Shown piece by piece: positions 1-11,978 of a stretch of DNA of 64,000 nt (within the stretch, counting starts at the first letter, position 1; each line of letters begins with the position of its first letter). The translations under genes and the position numbers were made by a program. The DNA is taken from assembly GCA_004369045.1 (NCBI GenBank), contig ML213503.1, positions 385,343 through 449,342 of the forward strand, in the 5' to 3' direction. The stretch is from Heliocybe sulcata (lineage: Eukaryota; Basidiomycota; Agaricomycetes; Gloeophyllales; Gloeophyllaceae). A model generated the notes under the pieces. The model was not told the origin of the DNA. It saw nothing but the letters and a program-made list of their open reading frames with translations, and made no database searches.

Positions 1-325
1 TAATCATGTATCCAATTGCACGGATATTTCAACCGTGACTTCCCGATATTGGGCCACATTTACAGGGCAGTCATATATTCGGTTACTGGAAGTGTAAGCA
101 GTGGCGCGCCCGCGTGTGTGGGAAAGATCAAGGTATCCGCTTCGTCTTTGACTTCGCCTGGTAGCACAGCTGCGTTCTTATTCGTGGTCTTGCACGTTCT
201 GAATCTATGCGAAGGTAGAGAATTATCGGGGAGATATCACCATCACCGAGAAGAAATTAGCCTAGGCACGGATTTGACAAGGAGACTGCTTAAGTTTCAA
301 AGTGCACCAGTGTCGCGTTGTGGCC
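1..325. other. Upstream flank of SKI2, no gene seen
   Basis: About 325 bases lie before the SKI2 start codon. A plus-strand reading frame crosses part of it, but it has no recognisable domain and overlaps the SKI2 start, so I treat the region as promoter and 5' leader. It may also contain the end of a gene lying left of the window, which cannot be judged here. Confidence 0.4.
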
Positions 326-3300
326 ATGAGCTCTGAGAACGATGATTTCCTCGAAGACCTCGTCCATCCCAAGCCAGAAAGTGCCAAGCGCTTGCTGAAA
401 GAGCTTGGTCTTGCTGGCATACCAGACAGGGAGAAAATACATCGAGAGATCGAGGAGAAATTCCTTCTGCCCAAGGACACTCTCCCCGCACACTGGTTAC
501 CCAAATATCAGATGTGAGTGCTCGCATGCACGCTAGTGCGAATATCGAATCTGACAATCCCTGCTAGTCACTGGGAGCGGAAGCTTGAGATTCCTTCTCT
601 GCTCAATGCCGCTCCTTCCCCTCCTCCCACCACTGTGTCCTTCGTCCGAGCAGGTCTCGAAGGACGTGTGATAGGGTATACTGAGGTGAGTTACGTCTGA
701 TCTAATGACTTCTGGCTGGTGTTCATTTCTTGCATTGCAGGTTCCAAACACCCGCCCAAGCACTGGATTGACATCGACGTCGCTGGAACGTGCCCCTGGG
801 CCTAGCAAGAGCTTCGTCCGTGGAAAGTCGGGCTATGTTCCATTCTGGCCTGGTGGACTAGACGAGGCACTGAAGGAGTCATCTGACGCGATTGAGGTCG
901 GCAAGGCCGTGAAAGGTCTGAGGACGATTCCCCCGGGGTTCACGAGAGGGCTCCGGCTTCCTGGCGACGAGCCCGATGATCAGATATTGGGCGACCTGGG
1001 CGAGAGGGAGGAGGACGATATTGAAGGCTCGATTGACAATGGCATAAAGGTACTCGCTTGTATTTACAGCCCCACTTCCCAATTAATATATCTTTTGCGG
1101 CCAGCCGGAGAGCTTCATAGAAGAGCAAGACGAATTTAACGAGACAAACGGGTTTGGAGAGCATGGTACAGAGATTGATGATTTACTACCTATGACCGTA
1201 AGAACGTTAGGTTACCTCGGCCCTTGGATGGCTCCTGACCCGTATTCCCAGAGAACGACCTTGAACCCTCTCTCTTCCTCATCCAGCCGTCAGCGCATTA
1301 AACATGCCAAGCTCGAGAAACGAGGATGGGCACATGTTGTCGACATCAATAAGCCTATGAAGAACTTCCACGAACTTGTCCCCGAAATGGCGCACAAGGT
1401 AATCACCACGTATGTCACGCGAATACATGTAGTAATGGCACAACTGTTTAGTACCCCTTCGAGCTCGATACCTTCCAGAAGGAAGCGGTATACCATCTCG
1501 AAATGGGCGATTCCGTGTTCGTCGCCGCGCATACATCGGCAGGGAAGACCGTAGTCGCGGAGTATGCTATTGCTCTGGCTGAGAAACACATGACAAGGTC
1601 CGTTTACTTCTTCTGCACAAAGGAGAGGTGCTGATAGTCATGGCTTATAGAGCCATTTACACATCTCCCATCAAAGCGCTCTCCAATCAAAAGTTTCGGG
1701 ACTTCAAGCAAACATTCGCGTCGCAGTCTGTCGGTATATTGACCGGCGACGTGCAGATCAACCCCGAGGCGAGCTGCCTCGTGATGACCACGGAGATCTT
1801 GCGCAGCATGCTGTATAAAGGTGCTGACCTCATTCGAGACGTCGAGTTCGTGATATTCGATGAGGTGCACTACGTCAACGATGCAGAGGTGCGAATTGAG
1901 GAATCACCGCTGGATGCTACGTCTGACCATGTAGTAGAGAGGTGTGGTTTGGGAAGAGGTCATCATCATGCTTCCTGATCATGTCAACATCATTCTTCTA
2001 TCCGCGACGGTACCAAATACCAAGGAATTCGCGGACTGGGTTGGGTATGTTTGTTGTGCATTAGATCGTGACCCGTGGAGTTGCTGACTTAAATAGACGG
2101 ACAAAGAAGAAAGACATATATGTCATTTCCACGGCGCAGCGTCCAGTCCCTCTAGAACATTTCCTTTATGCAGGGCGAGAACTTTACAAGATCGTCGACG
2201 CCAAGCGGAACTTCAATGCGCTAGGATATAAAGACGCTAGTGAGGCGCTTCGACGGAAGCAAGACAAGGAGCGTGAAGCGGCCGGTCTGCCACCCGTCCA
2301 GCGTGTAGGCGCTCGTGGTGCAGCTCCAGCTCAGCGAGGGCAACGCGGTGGGCAGCGTGGTGGACCTCCTGCCCGCGGCGCACCCGGCCGTGGAGGCGGC
2401 AGAGGCGGCGGACCACAGAGGACGGTTCACCAAGGTGCAGACAAGAGCCTGTATGTCCACCTCCTTGGTCATCTGAAGAAGAAGGCGCTGCTGCCCGTCG
2501 TCATCTTCACGTTCTCGAAGAAGAGGTGTGAGGAGAATGCGGCTACGTTGGTTAATCTGGACCTCAGCACTGCGCTGGACAAGAGTGAGGTCCACGTCAC
2601 GATTGAGAAGGCTTTGTCCAGACTCGACGGTAAGTTTAGTCGACGCATACTTGATTTTGTCTCATTCCGTCGTGACAGGGTCTGATAAGAAACTTCCTCA
2701 AATCATGCGTATGCGGGATCTGCTTTCTCGCGGTATCGGCGTTCATCATGGTGGATTGTTACCTATCGTGAAAGAGGTAGTCGAGATATTGTTTGCTAGA
2801 GGACTTGTGAAGGTGCTCTTTGCCACAGAGACTTTCGCGATGGTAAGTAACGAGTTGCAGTACCAATTTGGTTGGAACTAACCGTCTAAATCACATTTAG
2901 GGAGTCAATATGCCTGCAAAATGTGTCGTCTTCTCCGGTATTCGAAAGCACGATGGGAAGAGCTTTCGGTACATCTTGCCTGGAGAATATACGCAGATGG
3001 CCGGCCGTGCTGGTCGTCGCGGTCTGGACACCACGGGAACTGTGATTATTCTAGCCAATGATGACATACCGGAGGTAGGCAAGTCATATCTTTGTCGTTC
3101 CCATAATTATCTGAGGAGGGAAATAGACGACCACGCTGACGACGATGATCCTCGGAACACCTTCAAGGCTGCAGTCACAGTTCAGGTTGACCTATAATAT
3201 GATCCTCAATTTGCTTCGAGTCGAGGCACTCAGGGTTGAAGAAATGATCAAGCGTAGTTTCTCTGAGAATGCCTCTCAGAAGCTCCTCCCGGACCACCAG

Positions 3301-5006
3301 AAGAAGGTGTTAGAGGTAAGCGTCGAGTATCTTATAGTTGGCAAAGTGCATCCTCGCTCATATTGGAGGCATGAAGAGCGAGAAGAAGCTTGCATCGTTC
3401 CCGAAACTTGAATGCCAGCAATGTCTGCCGGATATTGAGGCCTATTACGACGCTTCGTACGACGTTGTCGCTTTAACTCGACAGTTGGTAGCTATCGGGC
3501 AGAAGTACCTCGGCTCGGAAAGGGTTGTCATTCTCAGAGATGGAGTGAGTCGCGCTTGCGTAGTCTGTGCTATACGTATAAATTCTCATCTATCAATGAA
3601 GCACTTCAAATCCAACGCCGCCGTCATCCTTAAACCAACCAGGGGACCTACAGACGACTCCAAATGGTATCTCGTCCTAGCGCTGGTTGATCCAGAGACA
3701 AGGAGCAGGAAGAATGGCAAGCAAACTGTGCACCTATCATGAGAGTTTGACTGATGATACCTTTAGATGCCGATTACAATGCTTTGCCACCCCGCTGGCC
3801 TATAAGTCCAGAAGTACTGCGAGTGAAGGAGGCCAACTATGAGATCCTCAGAGTACCCATGAAGAGCATAGCCATGACTACGAATCAGAGTATCAAAGTG
3901 GGTCATGGTCCAGTGAATGTTGAGAAAATTGGTTTACTCATACCGCTTGTAGGTGGATGTGACGGCTATCCTTGGGCGGCGGTGGGTTTCTGCAATGCGC
4001 GAGACAACGCGAGCCCTTGCAGCATTGGTTGAGGAATGGTGCGAAGCTGGAAAGATACCGGAGGCTGGTTGGGGAAAGCAGAAACAGCGCTCAATCGAGC
4101 TGCAGGACGCACTCCAAGCTCGAGAAGAGGCAACAGAGCAGCTGTTGGGAAGGTCCTGTACCTCATGCCCAGACTTCGAGCAGCATGTATGCGGTCCGCT
4201 AGCTCCATGTTCGACACCTGAACTGATATGGGCTTCACCAGTACTCTGTGATTCACGCGGAAAAAGTTCTCCGCGCTAGCATAGCGAACCTAAAGATGGC
4301 TATTTCCGATCAGAACCTGGAGCTCATACCTGACTATGAGCAGCGCGTTGCTGTACTACAAGATCTACAATTCATCGACGAGAACTCCACAGTCCTACTG
4401 AAGGGTCGCGTTGCCTGCGAGGTATGCTCGCTCGTTATTGTAGTGCCCTCCCGTTGATGTCCCTTTAGATCAATTCGGCAAATGAGCTTGTTTTGACGGA
4501 ACTCATCCTAGAGAACATGCTGGCTACTTATGATCCCGAAGAAGTCGTCGCCCTGCTGTCCTGCTTCGTATTCCAGGAAAAGACCGATGTTGAACCTGCC
4601 ATCCCACCCAAGCTTGAGGAGGGTCGGGATGCGATCATCGCAATCAATGAACGAGTGAGCCAGGTCCAAGAATCGCACCAAGTCCCCGGAGAAGAGTTCC
4701 GCACCTTGAAGTTTGGTCTTATGGAAGTGGTGTACGAATGGGCCAAAGGGATGCCGTTCGAGCAGATCACAGCTCTGACAGACGTTGCTGAGGGCACAAT
4801 TGTCCGGGTCATCACCCGGCTGGACGAAACATGCCGAGAAGTTCGGGATGCAGCGAGAGTTATTGGTGACGCTGACTTGATGAAGAAGATGGAAGAGGCA
4901 CAGCTGAAGATCAAACGAGACAGTGAGTAGTCTTAAATGGGTACATGTTGCTGTCTGCATTGCTAATATCCGCATAGTCGTATTCGCCGCTAGTTTGTAT
5001 TTCTAG
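326..5006 (+). CDS. SKI2: Ski2-type DEVH-box RNA helicase (SKI complex)
   Basis: This is the helicase of the cytoplasmic SKI complex, which threads mRNA into the exosome for 3'-5' decay. I resolve 19 exons that join in frame to 1238 residues, close to yeast Ski2 (1287) and human SKIV2L (1246). The start is the ATG at 326, giving [12 protein letters not shown]. Visible parts are an N-terminal YVPFWPGG stretch typical of Ski2, Walker A AHTSAGKT (about 1530), the DEVH box in [11 protein letters not shown] (about 1860), the SAT motif LLSATVPN, a Gly/Arg-rich insert (about 2320-2420), helicase motif VI in [12 protein letters not shown] (about 3000), and a DSHCT-type C-terminus ending VFAASLYF. The intron at 3717-3766 has a GC donor (GCAAGC). 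The last exon (4978-5006) is only 29 bp. Identity is secure; a few exon edges are inferred from frame and family similarity. Confidence 0.95.
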
Positions 5007-5255
5007 AGCCGCAATCATGTCAACATCCTGTATCATTAGCTGTATCGTTAGTTTTCTACACATACATATAGGGAGGCACCTCCTGCCCGTAAATTTGTCT
5101 TTTCGTACGCCGACGAGAGGCTGTGTGACTACGAGGGCGTTTTGTCACAACTGTGACGTCTAGACTGCGCGACTTGCTCTGTACAACCACCTCCACTTGT
5201 CTTAGGGTCCCCTAGCTTCCTTCTACACTCCTCTAGTCAAATTGTCTTCGAGAAG

Positions 5256-6720
5256 ATGTTCCTTAAACGATCGCACGATGCCGTGGACATGGATATCTCT
5301 CTCGCTGAATACACAGGAAACAGGCAACAGCAAACACAGCATACTCCTCTCGTTATAAGAAACGAGGTCAACCTGTCTTCTTTCAGACCGTATGAAACTC
5401 CTCAAAAGATCAGATCATTTGGCTCTGGGACTCCCACTCGTCTACCCGTAGAACTTGTGCGGGAGCTGGAGGCGCTAATGGTCCCAGGAGTCACTGAAAT
5501 GCCCCCGTATCACATGCGAAAAGAGCTGCAGCTGCGATACAATGTCGACCGTCGCATAGTCTACGATTGGTTCCGAAGCAAAGGCTTGAGAGCAAAGGAA
5601 GATAGGACAAGTGCGATCATGGCCTCCTCCAGTACGGCCAGCAATGACTGGGTCGGTCACACCCAACACAGACTAGTAAGTTCCTACTCTCGTTGTCGAG
5701 CATGTGGGAGTCTGAATCGTATGTATATAGCTATCGATACGCCCGGCTTCATGCGCCAGCTCTCCTCTCTTGATGGATGCGACATCACGTTCCTCGATCA
5801 GCAGTCTCCGTACACCTCCCAGCACTAGCACCCCGAGCGACGTTTCAGGCTCTTCACCCTTGGTACCCGAGAACTCATTCGGTTCTGATTATTTCTCGTG
5901 CAATATTGTCAACTCTAGTTCTTGTGTTCCGGTCACTCCTGGGCAACCCTGCTCTGTAGTCGCTTCTTCAAACGAAGACCTGCATGACGACATTGAAGCA
6001 GAGATATATGCTGGCCATATAGACCTGTCTGACTGCCACTCGTACCCGCTCTACTGCGACAAGGGACAAGTCTACTATCAAGCTCAGTATACACCCCATA
6101 CGGTACAACCTGAATTCGACTATCCCTCGCTGGCCTCTGGACCTGGAGACTTGCCTGACCTGGATCTGGATCAGCCGGTTTTGAAGCAAGAAGATCGCAT
6201 AGCTGTATACAACTCAATCGCAGCTGCTATCGGTCCTGCGCTCGGTATACAGGAGTCGCTGGGGACGTACGACTCATATATGAAGGAGCAGTCGCGGCTC
6301 TATTATGACAGGCTCGTGGCTCCCCGCACACATCTCCATACGTCATCCGGAAAAGCAGAGATATCCACGCCTTCTCCGAGCTCTCTATCCTATCCCGCTG
6401 CCGGTTCGTCGACCGACGTCAAGAAACTCAACACTCCCCAGTCCGACCGCGGTTCCAATATACCAGGACTTCCTTCTGCGCAACCCATCCGCATACCCAA
6501 CAATCTTCCTCACGATTCAAAGGTGCTACCTTCTCTCCCTGCCTATATGCGAACAGTGTCCACAGCTGTTTCTCAAAGACGCTCTGCTGTTTTGCCTCCT
6601 GTCTCCATGGATGCCGTGCTTGCCTCCCGCTCCTCCAAATCTTGTGGCGGACGTCGACATGAAGACATAAGACTGCTCGGTGGAAGACCTAGAACGAACT
6701 CTGCTGGTGGTGGCATCTAA
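5256..6720 (+). CDS. Homeodomain-like transcription factor, divergent
   Basis: Two exons (5256-5675 and 5731-6720) join in frame across a 55-bp GTAAGT intron to give 469 residues. Around residues 50-110 there is a three-helix homeodomain-like segment: helix 1 PVELVRELEALM, helix 2 PYHMRKELQLRYNV, helix 3 RRIVYDWFRSKGLRAKED. The WF pair of helix 3 is kept, but the usual Asn and Arg that contact DNA (WFxNxR) are Ser and Gly here. The rest is Ser/Pro/Asp-rich and probably disordered, as in activator regions. I infer a nuclear DNA-binding regulator. No target can be named. The domain call rests on motif reading, not on a profile search. Confidence 0.7.
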
Positions 6721-6986
6721 TGGAGTGTGTGGGTGTTTCGAAGGCATTTGTTACGGCCGCCACCTCTGTCTCCTTCAGCCTGCGCTTTGTATCATTGAGA
6801 AGTTAAGTTAGACCCAGTCTTGCAATCCAATAGTCGCCCACCTTATGAAATCGTCCCATGGAGCTCCCGTGTCAGTTCAGTTGTTTTTATCCTTTCCACT
6901 TGCCAGTCGTGAGTATGCGTATCGCTGCAGCTGCAGTTCCCTGCGTGTACAGTCATGTGCGCAAAAAGGGTCGGGAAAAAGCAAAT
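6721..6986. other. Spacer between homeobox gene and tRNA-Tyr
   Basis: This stretch is the 3' flank of the homeodomain gene and the 3' flank of the minus-strand tRNA. Short frames cross it, but none shows a domain or a plausible splice structure. I see nothing else in it. Confidence 0.4.
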
Positions 6987-7072
6987 TCCTTCGAGCCGGG
7001 ATCGAACCAGCGACATCAAGATCACATGATTTCCATTACAGTCTTGCGCTCTTCCAACTGAGCTATCGAAGG
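6987..7072 (-). tRNA. tRNA-Tyr (GTA), intron-containing
   Basis: Read on the minus strand, the segment folds as a complete cloverleaf. The acceptor stem is CCTTCGA/TCGAAGG with discriminator A, the D-arm is GCTC/GAGC, the anticodon stem is CAAGA/TCTTG and the T-arm GCTGG-TTCGATC-CCGGC. The anticodon is GTA (tyrosine). A 13-nt intron (TGGAAATCATGTG) sits directly after position 37, the usual site. The total is 86 nt, or 73 nt after splicing. The mobile-element patch begins a short distance upstream of its 5' end. Confidence 0.93.
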
Positions 7073-7280
7073 ATACCCAACAGCCTTCCCCAATAGCCCA
7101 TGTTGACTTATTTGAATGCATCCTGCTGAGCTCCTGGGCTTGACGGGGAGCATCGTAGTCAACGGCGAAGTACGCCAGATGGTCCGGAATGGTAACTAAA
7201 GGGAGAAGGAGGTGAGAGAGGGGATAAATGCCGCACGACAGGGGGACGGCACTCGACCTCGGGCCAGATATCTAAACACT

Positions 7281-8213
7281 TTAGGCTACTTCCAAGCGTG
7301 CATAGGCATGGCGAAGACTTACAATACGGTGCAGCCACTGATGAGGAACGAGGTTAAGATGATAGTGATATGTCAATGCAAGACACTGACTTACATGGGT
7401 CATCGGCCGCGTTCCGCTTGCTCGGGATGTTGATGCAGCACCCGGTAGAGGCAAGGGACTCGGAGGCGTGTATGTGGCAGAAAACGGTGCTGACGGCACG
7501 GTTCTTGCTGCGCCCGTTCGACCACCCGTCGATAATACCTTTATTGTCACCGTAGGCAAGAAGGTGGGACTCACCGGACATAAGTTGGGTGAGGATACAA
7601 ACTGTGAATCGAAAACGCCTCGGCCCAGGTGATATGGCTGTCCCGCCGATTCCAACCGGAAGGAGAGGTCATGCCCTCCGGTGCCCATTGATGAGGACGG
7701 CAATGCCGACACTGGAACTGGCATCGGAGAAGGCACCTGGGTCAACAACCTCGACCGCGCCGGAAATGCGCCGGGAAAGAGGGCAGCGCATGAGGGTGCT
7801 TTGCCAGCGGTCGAGATCATCAGGAGTTCCGGAGGGGTGGGGTGGGACGGTAGGTGGGTACTCTCGTGAAAAGCGACAAGCATGGCCTCCAAGTTGACGA
7901 GGTAGGCTCGCCCTGCAGGGATGACACTGTAGGCATGAAGAAGTTTACAGTATGTAGCGCACTTCTCCGGGATAAGGGGCACTGTACGCTCATCCAGGTC
8001 CAGATTGAAACCAGTGAAAGGGCAACACCCAGAGAAAGGAATGTCCTTGCGGAGCTCCCAAGGGATACCGAGCTGTGAGCTGACAGCATCGATATCAGAG
8101 AAGCAGTAGAGTCTTCAGAGGACCAGTCGGACTGACTTGAGAGGTCCCTGATTGGCAATACCATATCCTCCACAAAGACATCGACCCATCGATCAGGCAG
8201 GACGTCACCATGG
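7281..8213 (-). mobile_element. Retroelement relic: reverse transcriptase / RNase H part
   Basis: Minus-strand fragments resemble the C-terminal part of reverse transcriptase followed by RNase H, in a family very common in agaricomycetes. Recognisable pieces include LGIPWELRKDIPF, a segment beginning with YCKLLHAYSVIPAGRAYL, FSDASSSVGIAVLI and the RNase H-like YGDNKGIIDGW. Family knowledge suggests a tyrosine-recombinase retroelement (DIRS/Ngaro kin) more than Ty3 or Ty1, but no recombinase or integrase is visible. It is a broken fossil with several interruptions. Its outer boundaries are not resolved; the inverted repeat starting at 8214 abuts it. Confidence 0.65.
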
Positions 8214-10552
8214 TGAAAGGCACGAACACACGATGAAACCCGCACAGACCTAAAGGGGAACAACAACCACAAAGCATAGCACCAAACCCTTGGTGCTAGA
8301 TGGCTGCAAGGTCCGGGGTGACAAAGGGTATAGTAAACGTTTGGAGGGAGTCAATGGAAAGGTATAGGGCCGAGACCGCCAACCACAGGGCAACATATAC
8401 TCTAACGAAAAATGCGATCAAAGCTAAAAATAGAATGCGATCGAAATGCAACGGCGCGCGACATCGCGCGCTCTAGAAACAAATCGCGCATGCTAACTAA
8501 AAATAGACGTAGACGCTAAAAATAGAACAACATGAAAACAGGAAAACTCTGGTGTCTGGCAGGACACAGACAGCAGCAGCGACGAAAATCGGGAACAGCA
8601 GCGCAGCGACGAGAGGTAGCAGACAGTAGATGCAGTAAGCTCAGAGAGATGAGTGACGCAGAGTTTTAGATGGGAACAGTAGAATTGCGCAGGGAGGTAG
8701 TCACCGAGCCTAAGGCCTAAGCTAACCTAGGGTACAGTATCGGGAAGTCCGACTTAAGTATACTACAGAGAAAATCAAATAATCCGAGTACCATATGCTA
8801 ACAAACTGAAACTACTCCTGAAAATGATCCATCACAAACCTCAGACAAGGGGGAACAATCTCCGTACACTACAGTGACCATGTGCAAAGGTGGGCGCATA
8901 CCAAAAGGAGCGTGGGAATGCGCACAGCGCCACATCAAAAAGCGCTGATGGGCCGTGTGGAGGCCGCGCTGGTGCCCACAAGGCACGCACAGCCTCGGAA
9001 TTGACTCGAAACTTGATGGACAGCACATGCAAAGGCACTGCCGAGGCAGCGCAGCACTGCCGTACAACACCGCCGCCTGTCGGGAGGGTATCGCCACACC
9101 GCCGTGATGGCTGAGATGAGCACGCGCACTCATGTAATGCAGCGGAGCGGTTGTCGAATGAGATCGGAGAGTCGTCGGGAATTGCCGGAAATAGTGAAAA
9201 GTCCACAGAAACTCGAGTTTTGCTCGTAGCGCGACGCTGCGGTAATACGCCCTACGTGTCTCTGAGCGCCGAAAACGCATTTTAGCTACATTTGCGCAGA
9301 TTCCCACGCTCTGTGCAATAGTGAGCGTATCTGCGGCGTCGCGCTATGAGCGATATTCAAGTTTCTATGGATTTTTCCGTTATTTCCTGGCTTTTCCGGA
9401 GCTCTGACCTCGCCCGACAACCTCTCCGAATCGTTCCACAGGCTGTCGCTGGCCTCTCGATATGCAGCGCTGCAGCGGCGCTGTCGGCATCGGCAGCACA
9501 TCATAGCGGTGTGGTGCAGCGACACAGCGACGCTTCGGCGATGGCCGACAGTCTTGTTCTAGGTCGTCTCAGTCATTTCGAGTCATTTCCGAGAGTGTGC
9601 GTGCCTTGCCGGCCCCGTTCGTCATCCGGCAGCGCTTCTGATGCGACGAGCGCGCATTCCCACGCTTGTGTCGGACAGCGGCTGCTTCCGTATATGGACG
9701 CTGCAGCTTCTGGAGCTTGTTCCGAGGTTCGGGTTTTGGTCTAGCCTTTCTATTGTTTTGCGCATAGCTATTGTTCTTATTGTTTAGCACATGGGCCTTC
9801 GGATATTTGGTTTAGGCAGGTAGACTACTAGAGTAGCACCTCCTGTACTCGTAATTTAGGTTACCGAGGCTACCAGAGTCCCCCCATAGCTTGTATCTCG
9901 TCCTCCCTGTGCAATCTAGTGTTTCCCTCTCTTTCCTGTGTCTCTGTCTGAGTCTCCTGCATCTCCGTCGCTAATCCCACTCATCGTCGCTAAACCCGCT
10001 AATTGTCGCTAAAGCCGCTGCTTGTCGCTAAACTGCTGGCAAGCCTCGCTCATTATCCTGCGCTTCTCGGAATCGTCGCTGCTCCGCATCCCCAGTCGTC
10101 CCGAGCTATTGCCAGCTATTGGGCGCTGTCGCTTCATCATATTTTCCCACGCGTCGCTATTTCGCTCATTGTGTGCTTTCTGTCTGTTTCTTTCAGAGCT
10201 TTTGCTGTCTGTCTGTGTTTCGCCAGACACCAGAGGTCTTTTCGCTTTGTTCTATTTTTTAAAGTCTACATCTATTTTTAGCGTTCAGCGCCTTTTCGCT
10301 TCTATAGCGCTCTCCGTCACTTCTGGTCGCTTTCGCCGCTTGTTCTATTTTTAGCGCTTTGCTACGTCGCTCTTGTGGCTTGTGGTCTCAGTCCTATATT
10401 TCCCATTGACTCCCTCCGAACTACTTTCATACCCTTCGATTCCCGGGGCCTCGCAGCCGCAGCAGCACCAAGGGATTGATGCTGGTGTGTGGTTGTTGTT
10501 TGTTTAGGTCTTCCTCTTTCCGGGTTTCGTCGTGTGTTCGTGTTCATCAGCG
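8214..10552. repeat. Large imperfect inverted repeat, about 1.0-1.2 kb arms
   Basis: The left arm (8214 to about 9245) and the right arm (10552 back to about 9330) are reverse complements along most of their length, with many small differences; I estimate 70-80% identity by eye. Both arms begin with a version of ACGAACACACGAYGAAACCC, followed by a conserved stretch around CAACAACCACA and CCTTGGTGCT. They share AGCTAAAAATAGA-type blocks and a CTCTGGTGTCTGGC block. A spacer of about 80 bp (9246-9328) separates them. A reverse-complement copy of that spacer lies at about 10555-10630, just outside the right arm. The same arm start also opens the insertion at 12913. The arms are probably terminal repeats of one retroelement family. 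Confidence 0.75.
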
Positions 10553-10559
10553 GATACGC

Positions 10560-11420
10560 TCACTCTCGCACAGAGTGTGGGAATCTGCGCAAATAGCCTA
10601 GAAATGCATTTTCAGAGACCAGAGCCACATAGAGGCATATCACCGTGAAGGTCTCCCACATGGAGGAAAAGTTGTCCGAGTCGAGGGTGGACTTGACAGA
10701 GCAGATAGGGGTTGAGCTGACTTGGAGAGATACTGCACCAGGTGGAACATGCCAGGGTTGTGTGGCTTGGGTACAAGGGGCAACGGGAGGACTGGAATAG
10801 CCTGATGAGAGCCTCGAATCAGTATGGGTGAATGGGCCCACATAGCGGTCTTCTCAAATCCGCGGTCAATGATGGCCTGGAAAGCGGTGAGGTGGGAGTC
10901 AAGGTGGAGGTTGGAGGCGTAAAGGTTCTTGGAATGGGTCGGACGCCGGCATCAAACCCGAAACAAATGGACTGGGAAAGGGATTGGTATCTTTAAAGAT
11001 GTCTGAGCATGCTGCCCGAGCATCAGCTTGACGACAGGGTGTTAGGGCATTTACGGCTGAGCGCAAGAGCAAGTCTCGGCTCCGTGTCTGGGTCATGCAT
11101 GAATTCATGATGGCCCCTCTGGCAGCCACCACACAGCTGCCAGTCGATGAGGAGTGGCTGTCCTCTCGGACTGATGAGCAAGCCATCGACTTGGGTAAAC
11201 TGAGTCTGCTGAGTTGTCTTGAAGCCGGACCCCCAAAAGAGGAGGTGAAGACAACGCCGTTTGCGAGGTTACACGAGCCTAAGCAATGCAAATACTCAGC
11301 AGGGAAGAGATAAAAGAAACACCTAAGCAATGAGTGCGCCGTCGCCGTCTGCTCGAGCACACCATCGTCGTCATCGAAAGGAGCCCACGTGACTGTGACC
11401 TGAATAATGCTCTCGGTCAC
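10560..11420 (-). mobile_element. Retroelement relic, upstream coding part
   Basis: Minus-strand frames in this block have the composition and small conserved pieces (for example RQADARAACSDIF and NPFPSPFVSG) expected of the N-terminal region of the same class of retroelement. They lie on the far side of the inverted repeat from the reverse-transcriptase relic and on the same strand. I infer that both are parts of one or two old insertions. It is broken, has no intact open frame of family size, and the exact family is uncertain. Confidence 0.4.
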
Positions 11421-11971
11421 ACAAGGTACACAAAGAATCCGTATGCATTCTATGTCTCCTACTCATGCCTCACAATACACCACCCCAGCTTAGTTGGCAG
11501 GATCCAATGTCACTCCTGGGAGGGACAGATGGCCATCAAGCAGGTGAGTTGTCTTTTGGCGCTGTAGTACTGGCCTTGCTGCGACTGATCCTGTATTAGT
11601 AGGCTGGAGCTAACTGACAAAGGTCAAGGCCTAAGATCTGACAACTGCATTCATCCTTAGTGCTACAATAACAGGCCTTACCAGACTCAACTTGACTGGG
11701 ACAATAGCCTGCCTGCCCATTGTTGGTCTGCCACTCGAACAACCACAATGCCTCAGGCTGTCTCGAATCCATAGCCTCAAGCATTTTGACCCTTGGGTGA
11801 CTGTCAAGCATGGGCTGGGCAATATGATTAGGCCGCTCGGGCACAATCAGAGCATTTATGGGTCCCTTTATTTGGGCTGCCTGTGGCACGCCCGGGCGCC
11901 TGGCCTTTCCGATATGCTCTGATGGGAATGATAATCATGCTTCGACTTACATCAGCAGCTCTGATTGGAGG

Positions 11972-11978
11972 TATAAAG
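11972..11978 (+). promoter_or_regulatory. TATA box in the core of the dispersed repeat
   Basis: TATAAAG lies in the best conserved part of the repeat, preceded by GGAG and followed within about 25 bp by a GTTGCAGTCTGAA block. The same arrangement occurs in copy 2 at 53397-53403. Conservation in two otherwise diverged copies suggests a functional polymerase II promoter in the ancestral element. Transcription is inferred, not shown. Confidence 0.45.
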
